Origin: Archangium gephyra
GTDB taxonomy: Bacteria > Myxococcota > Myxococcia > Myxococcales > Myxococcaceae
Direction of reading: 5' to 3'
Assembly (NCBI GenBank): GCA_003243425.1
Contig: QFQP01000025.1
Location: forward strand, 1-64,000
Length of the DNA stretch: 64,000 nucleotides
The notes under the pieces were generated by a model. It had not been told where the DNA came from. It ran no database searches and saw only the letters and a program-made list of their open reading frames with translations. Below are positions 60,682 to 64,000 of this stretch, piece after piece; position 1 is the first letter of the stretch; every line of letters begins with the position of its first letter. The position numbers were made by a program, and so were the translations under genes.

Positions 60682-61875
60682 TCAGCGGAGCAACGTCATC
60701 GCGAGGTTCACGATCGCCGCGACGAAGAGCGCCACGGCGACGGTGGTGGCCACGATGGTCGCCATCGGGCGCTGATCGGCGAACTTCCCGGCCTCGCCCA
60801 CCACGCGCTTGACGAGCGTGCGCTGACACTGCACGCGGCATTCCCCACGAATGATCCGCTGCAGCCCGTCGGTCATCTCGGTGACCGACTGAAAACGCTC
60901 GTTCACGTTCTTCCTGGTCGCGCGCGCCACGAACCAGTCGAGCTCCGCGGGCACCTGGTAGCGCGCGGCCTTCAACGTCGCGACGTGTATCGGCGGTTGC
61001 ACGGTCTGCACGCCCTCGAGCACCGCTTTCAGCTCGGTTCGATCTTCGAGGTAGTGCTCGTGGTGGAGAAACTCGTGGAACACCACGCCGAGCGCGTAGA
61101 GGTCGCTGCGCTCGTCGAGTTTGTCGACCTCACCACGCGCCTGTTCCGGCGACATGTAGAGCGGGGTGCCCATCACCGCGCCCACCTGCGTCTGCAGCAC
61201 CGTGCGCGCTGACGAGGGGATCACCGGGATCTCCGATTTTTCCGGCGTGCGGATGCGCTTGGCGAGCCCCCAGTCCATCACCGTCACTTCGCCGTACGGG
61301 CCGATCATGATGTTCGCCGGCTTGAGGTCACGGTGGATGAAGCCCTGCTGATGGGCGTAGGCGAGCGCGTTCAGCACCGAGAGGACGATCTGAATGCGCA
61401 CCGGCATCGTGAACCGCGCGTGCGCAGCGTCGTCACCGGCCTTGAGTCGCTCGATGATCGACTCCAGCGTCTCGCCGCGGAGGTGCTTCATCACGAAGTA
61501 GTAGCGGCCGCTCGAATCGACCCCGACGTCGTGCACCGGGACGATGTTGGGGTGCTCGAGCTGCCCGACGGTGCGGATCTCTTCGACGAAGCGCAGCACG
61601 CGCCCCAGGTCGCAGTTCTCGGGCAGGCGCTTGAGCGCCACGTTGCGCTCGATGTCGTGATCCTTGGCGAGCACCACTTCGCCCATGCCGCCTTCGCCGA
61701 GCAACCCGAGCTCCTCGAAGCGATGACGCTCCGACGGCTTCACTCTGGGGTGCGGGCCTTCCCACTCCACGCGCGGCAGCACGGTGCTGCGAATCGTGCC
61801 GCCCGCGACCGTCGTCGCCCCCGACCGGGAGACTTCACTCAGGTGCGTCTTGTCGTTGGCGAGGGCGTCGCTCAT
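60682..61875 (-). CDS. Tail-anchored Ser/Thr protein kinase
   Basis: 397 residues from the ATG at 61875; the longer open frame to 62178 overlaps the divergent gene and has poor codon bias. The kinase domain covers about 53-330: GEGGMGEV (60-67), Lys82 in VALKRL, HRDLKPAN (181-188), a DWG in place of DFG (201-203), and MGTPLYMSPEQARGE. The DWG variant is frequent in myxobacterial and planctomycete kinases and still binds metal through the Asp. A single membrane helix at the very end (about 372-395, VATTVAVALFVAAIVNLAM) anchors it with almost nothing outside, so it senses from the cytoplasm or membrane. Confidence 0.9.
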   Translation of the reverse strand: MSDALANDKTHLSEVSRSGATTVAGGTIRSTVLPRVEWEGPHPRVKPSERHRFEELGLLGEGGMGEVVLAKDHDIERNVALKRLPENCDLGRVLRFVEEIRTVGQLEHPNIVPVHDVGVDSSGRYYFVMKHLRGETLESIIERLKAGDDAAHARFTMPVRIQIVLSVLNALAYAHQQGFIHRDLKPANIMIGPYGEVTVMDWGLAKRIRTPEKSEIPVIPSSARTVLQTQVGAVMGTPLYMSPEQARGEVDKLDERSDLYALGVVFHEFLHHEHYLEDRTELKAVLEGVQTVQPPIHVATLKAARYQVPAELDWFVARATRKNVNERFQSVTEMTDGLQRIIRGECRVQCQRTLVKRVVGEAGKFADQRPMATIVATTVAVALFVAAIVNLAMTLLR

Positions 61876-61981
61876 AGGGCCGCAATCGTACGTGCCGCTC
61901 GCAGGCGTCGCTGTTGAGAAAGATTTCGGCGGTAAATTCGCTTTGCATTCACCTTCGCGTGCCCCGAACGAAAACCTTCGT

Positions 61982-62689
61982 ATGCGAATTGTTCCTGGCG
62001 CGAAGGTCCCCACGCAGCTGGCTCCGCAGCGGAAACCGGAAAAGAAGCGCGAGACGTTGACGATCGCCACGGTGAATGACGACTTCACCGATCGAAAGTC
62101 GAACCTGCGTTCGGTGAACGCCGACGTGGTGATGCTGCAGGAGACGAAGAACTCGCGGCTGCGCAAGCTCCGTCCCAACGAGGACGAGTACGGCGTGCAT
62201 CAGGGCAAGGGCTCCGAGAAGGCGGGCTCCGCGGTGGTGTGGAAGAAAGACGCGGCCACCGCGAAGGACCGAGGCTACGCGCTCGGCGTGCGGCCTCAGG
62301 GCGCGAAGATGCTGACCCGCTGGATCTCGTGGACCGTGTTGAAGGTCGGCGACCAGAAGGTGCGCATGGTGTCGGTGCACCGGCCGCCCGCGCGCTTCTC
62401 GCGCCTGTGGGGTGACTTCGATCGCAACCTCGCTGCGTTCGTGAAGCGCTCGAAGCTGCCCACCATCATCGGCATGGACGCCAATCAGGTGAACCCGCGG
62501 CGCCTGGCGCACCTCACCGGGCTTCGCTGGCACGCGCCGAAAGGTCCGCACCCCGTCAGCGGCAAGAAGCCCATCGACGGCTTCCTCGCCACCCGCGGCA
62601 TCAAGTTCGAGAACCTCCGTCGCCTCGAGCGCGGCACCAGCGATCATCACCCCGTGACCGCGAAGATCACCCTGCCGCCGAAGCGGTGA
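61982..62689 (+). CDS. Small endonuclease/exonuclease/phosphatase-family-like protein
   Basis: 235 residues from the ATG at 61982, with no clear ribosome site; the open frame reaches back to 61784 but lacks codon bias there. After a short basic start come EEP-type strands: LTIATVNDDF, ADVVMLQETKNSRL (catalytic Glu), VRMVSVHRPP, PTIIGMDANQVNP (in place of GDFN) and the final GTSDHHPVTAKI (catalytic His in SDHHP). No signal peptide, so it is cytoplasmic or exported by another route. Family members cleave nucleic acids or phospholipids. It is divergent from the kinase gene, 106 bases apart. Confidence 0.72.
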   Translation: MRIVPGAKVPTQLAPQRKPEKKRETLTIATVNDDFTDRKSNLRSVNADVVMLQETKNSRLRKLRPNEDEYGVHQGKGSEKAGSAVVWKKDAATAKDRGYALGVRPQGAKMLTRWISWTVLKVGDQKVRMVSVHRPPARFSRLWGDFDRNLAAFVKRSKLPTIIGMDANQVNPRRLAHLTGLRWHAPKGPHPVSGKKPIDGFLATRGIKFENLRRLERGTSDHHPVTAKITLPPKR

Positions 62690-62698
62690 GCCGATTCG

Positions 62699-62713
62699 AC
62701 GCACCTCGTGCGT
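62699..62713 (+). terminator. Hairpin after the EEP gene, possible terminator
   Basis: ACGCAC and GTGCGT pair around a CTC loop, nine bases after the stop at 62689, and TCGTGTT follows. The stem is short (six base pairs) and the T content modest. Confidence 0.4.
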
Positions 62714-62779
62714 TCGTGTTACGACACTGCAACGACCTGGAGCGAAGGGGGCCGACCATGGCGCTCAGGTCATACTTGC

Positions 62780-64000
62780 ATGACAAAAACACTGAGAATG
62801 ATTGCTGTTTGTGCGTCATTTGGCGTCGCAGCGTGCACCCAGTCGCAAGACAAATGTGACGCAGTGGCAGACGCGGGACCGAGCTCCACTTCGGAAGCCA
62901 CGCTCGAAGTGGTGAACCTCACCGGCGGTCCGCTGCGGCTCGCACTGGGGAGTGCCGAGCCGGTCTCCGTGGCCAACGGGGACGCCTTCAAGGTCGTCGA
63001 AAAGGCGACCAGCGGCCTCAAGGACACGCTCAAGACCAACGTGCGGCTGATCGCCACCGACGGCGGAACGTCGGACGCGACCGTGGAGACCGCGGTCGAC
63101 ATCGCCGCTGACGACTTCGAAGTGTTGGTGGCGCTCAGTGGCCCCGACGGCGTGGTCATGAAGAGCGGCAGGCAGACGCAGGGCACCTCGTTCGGCGAAA
63201 AGGTGGCGACGGGACTGCAGGCCGGCGGCAACGCGCTCGCTCAAGGCGTGGACTTCACCGGCGACTGTCTGTCCGACCTCGGCGGTGAGCTCGGTCGCAA
63301 GGCCCGCGTGGTGCTCGCTGACTCTGCGGACACCGTTCCGGAGTGTGACGACGTGCGCGTCTTCGTTCGGCCCGCCCTCGCACCCGCAGATTCCATTCCA
63401 TACCCGGTGGTGGTCGACGGCACGCCGCAGATGGCGTGGCTGAGCGCCAGCGGCGTTTCGCCCGGTCAGACCTCGGGCCGGCGCACGTGGCGTCCGCACC
63501 TGTTCGTGACGCCGCCGCTGCCCCACGTGTCGGTGCTGAACACCGCGCGCATCTCGATGAACGTGACCACGCCGAAGCAGACCCTGGCGCGTGACGTTCC
63601 TCCGGGTGCGTTGGTGCCGGTGAGCGCGAAGGCCGTGGCGCAGGCCATCGACGACACGACCGAAGCTTCGCGCGTCGGTGGCGCCCTGCCGGGTGCGAGC
63701 ATCGTGAGCGCCGCGGTGTCGTTCGCGGCGGGCAACGACACCACCACCATTCCTCTCGTGGGTGGCTTCGGTACCGGCGAGCTGTTGCTGATCGCTGCGG
63801 AGCAGCCCGGCGTGCTGCGCGCAGGTGCCCATGCGCCCGCGCGCAATCGCCGCGAGCTCATCTTCGGCAGCGTGGTGAACCCGCAGGCGACCGGGTGTAT
63901 CGGCGTGGCCCCGACCGACGACGCGTGCACGATGGGCGCGGCGATCAGCGCAGCGGGCTCCGGCGGTGGTGCGGCGTCTGCGTCGTACGCGGCCACGGGC
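62780..64000 (+). CDS. Putative lipoprotein, truncated by the window end
   Basis: 407 codons are open from the ATG at 62780 to the last base, so the gene continues outside. The signal MTKTLRMIAVCASFGVAACT has a lipobox VAAC, followed by a short VADAGPSS linker. The mature part is beta-rich and Thr/Val/Ala-rich with scattered Cys (FTGDCLSDLG, TVPECDDVRV, ATGCIGVAPTDDACTMG). No family recognised. The first 90 bases are A+T-richer than the rest. A different short frame with a better ribosome site (AAGGGGG) starts at 62758 and overlaps this start. Probably a surface lipoprotein. Confidence 0.72.
   Translation, partial: MTKTLRMIAVCASFGVAACTQSQDKCDAVADAGPSSTSEATLEVVNLTGGPLRLALGSAEPVSVANGDAFKVVEKATSGLKDTLKTNVRLIATDGGTSDATVETAVDIAADDFEVLVALSGPDGVVMKSGRQTQGTSFGEKVATGLQAGGNALAQGVDFTGDCLSDLGGELGRKARVVLADSADTVPECDDVRVFVRPALAPADSIPYPVVVDGTPQMAWLSASGVSPGQTSGRRTWRPHLFVTPPLPHVSVLNTARISMNVTTPKQTLARDVPPGALVPVSAKAVAQAIDDTTEASRVGGALPGASIVSAAVSFAAGNDTTTIPLVGGFGTGELLLIAAEQPGVLRAGAHAPARNRRELIFGSVVNPQATGCIGVAPTDDACTMGAAISAAGSGGGAASASYAATG

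Overview
The window looks like chromosomal DNA of a myxobacterium or close relative (Myxococcota). G+C is high (about two thirds by eye) with strong G/C bias at third codon positions. The content is typical of the group: a CdnL/CarD regulator, two Ser/Thr kinases (one with PEGA-like repeats), an FHA-TPR membrane protein, many lipoproteins with Asp-Ala-Gly linkers, a TIGR02996-type leucine-rich protein, and a large secreted protease with a MYXO-CTERM-like tail. I see no rRNA, tRNA, CRISPR array, insertion sequence or phage module.

Layout. 1-1,500: the end of a possible upstream gene, then a low-G+C secreted-protein gene broken by a frameshift and a stop. 1,558-9,622: lipoprotein, unknown protein, DNA polymerase III alpha (dnaE), two unknown exported proteins and an endonuclease/exonuclease/phosphatase-type lipoprotein. 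9,609-16,542: comEC, cdnL with a membrane protein, FHA-TPR protein, cysS. 16,582-24,005: lipoprotein, M28 peptidase, uvrB and uvrC. 24,104-29,724: DUF507 protein, small protein, a coupled pair of DUF3108 paralogues, then an operon of an unusual esterase-like lipoprotein, a cyclic-nucleotide-binding-like protein and a zinc ribbon. 29,746-37,274: yggS-maf-peptidyl-prolyl isomerase on one strand, divergent from the mreC-mreD-mrdA-rodA elongation operon. 37,275-45,700: zinc-ribbon/PQQ-like protein, dolichol-phosphate-mannose-synthase-like glycosyltransferase, MarC protein, PEGA kinase, lpxB, an MsbA-like exporter and a leucine-rich protein. 45,943-53,042: M36 metalloprotease, CpoB-like TPR lipoprotein, degenerate 5'-nucleotidase-like protein, exported MsrB-MsrA fusion. 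53,249-64,000: DUF4173 membrane protein, P-loop NTPase, both methylcrotonyl-CoA carboxylase subunits, a lipoprotein, a tail-anchored kinase, a small EEP-family protein and the start of another lipoprotein.

How the genes relate. Envelope work dominates: cell-wall elongation (mreCD, PBP2, RodA), lipid A (LpxB, MsbA-like exporter), periplasmic folding and repair (PPIase, MsrB-MsrA) and many surface lipoproteins. Information processing is represented by dnaE, uvrB/uvrC, cysS, comEC and cdnL. Many neighbours share ATGA, GTGA or TGATG overlaps, pointing to translational coupling (DUF3108 pair, maf-yggS, PPIase-maf, mreC-mreD-mrdA-rodA, esterase-cNMP protein, TPR-nucleotidase).

The most unusual item is the lipoprotein at 26,904-29,042. 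Its esterase-like halves appear in the reverse of the normal order: the GxSxG elbow is at the N-terminus and the HG oxyanion strand at the C-terminus, separated by a long insert that contains an EF-hand-like loop. Also worth checking are the decayed gene at the left edge, a sigma-54-like promoter before the M36 protease, the degenerate active site of the nucleotidase-like protein, and the Lys/Glu-rich tail on CdnL.
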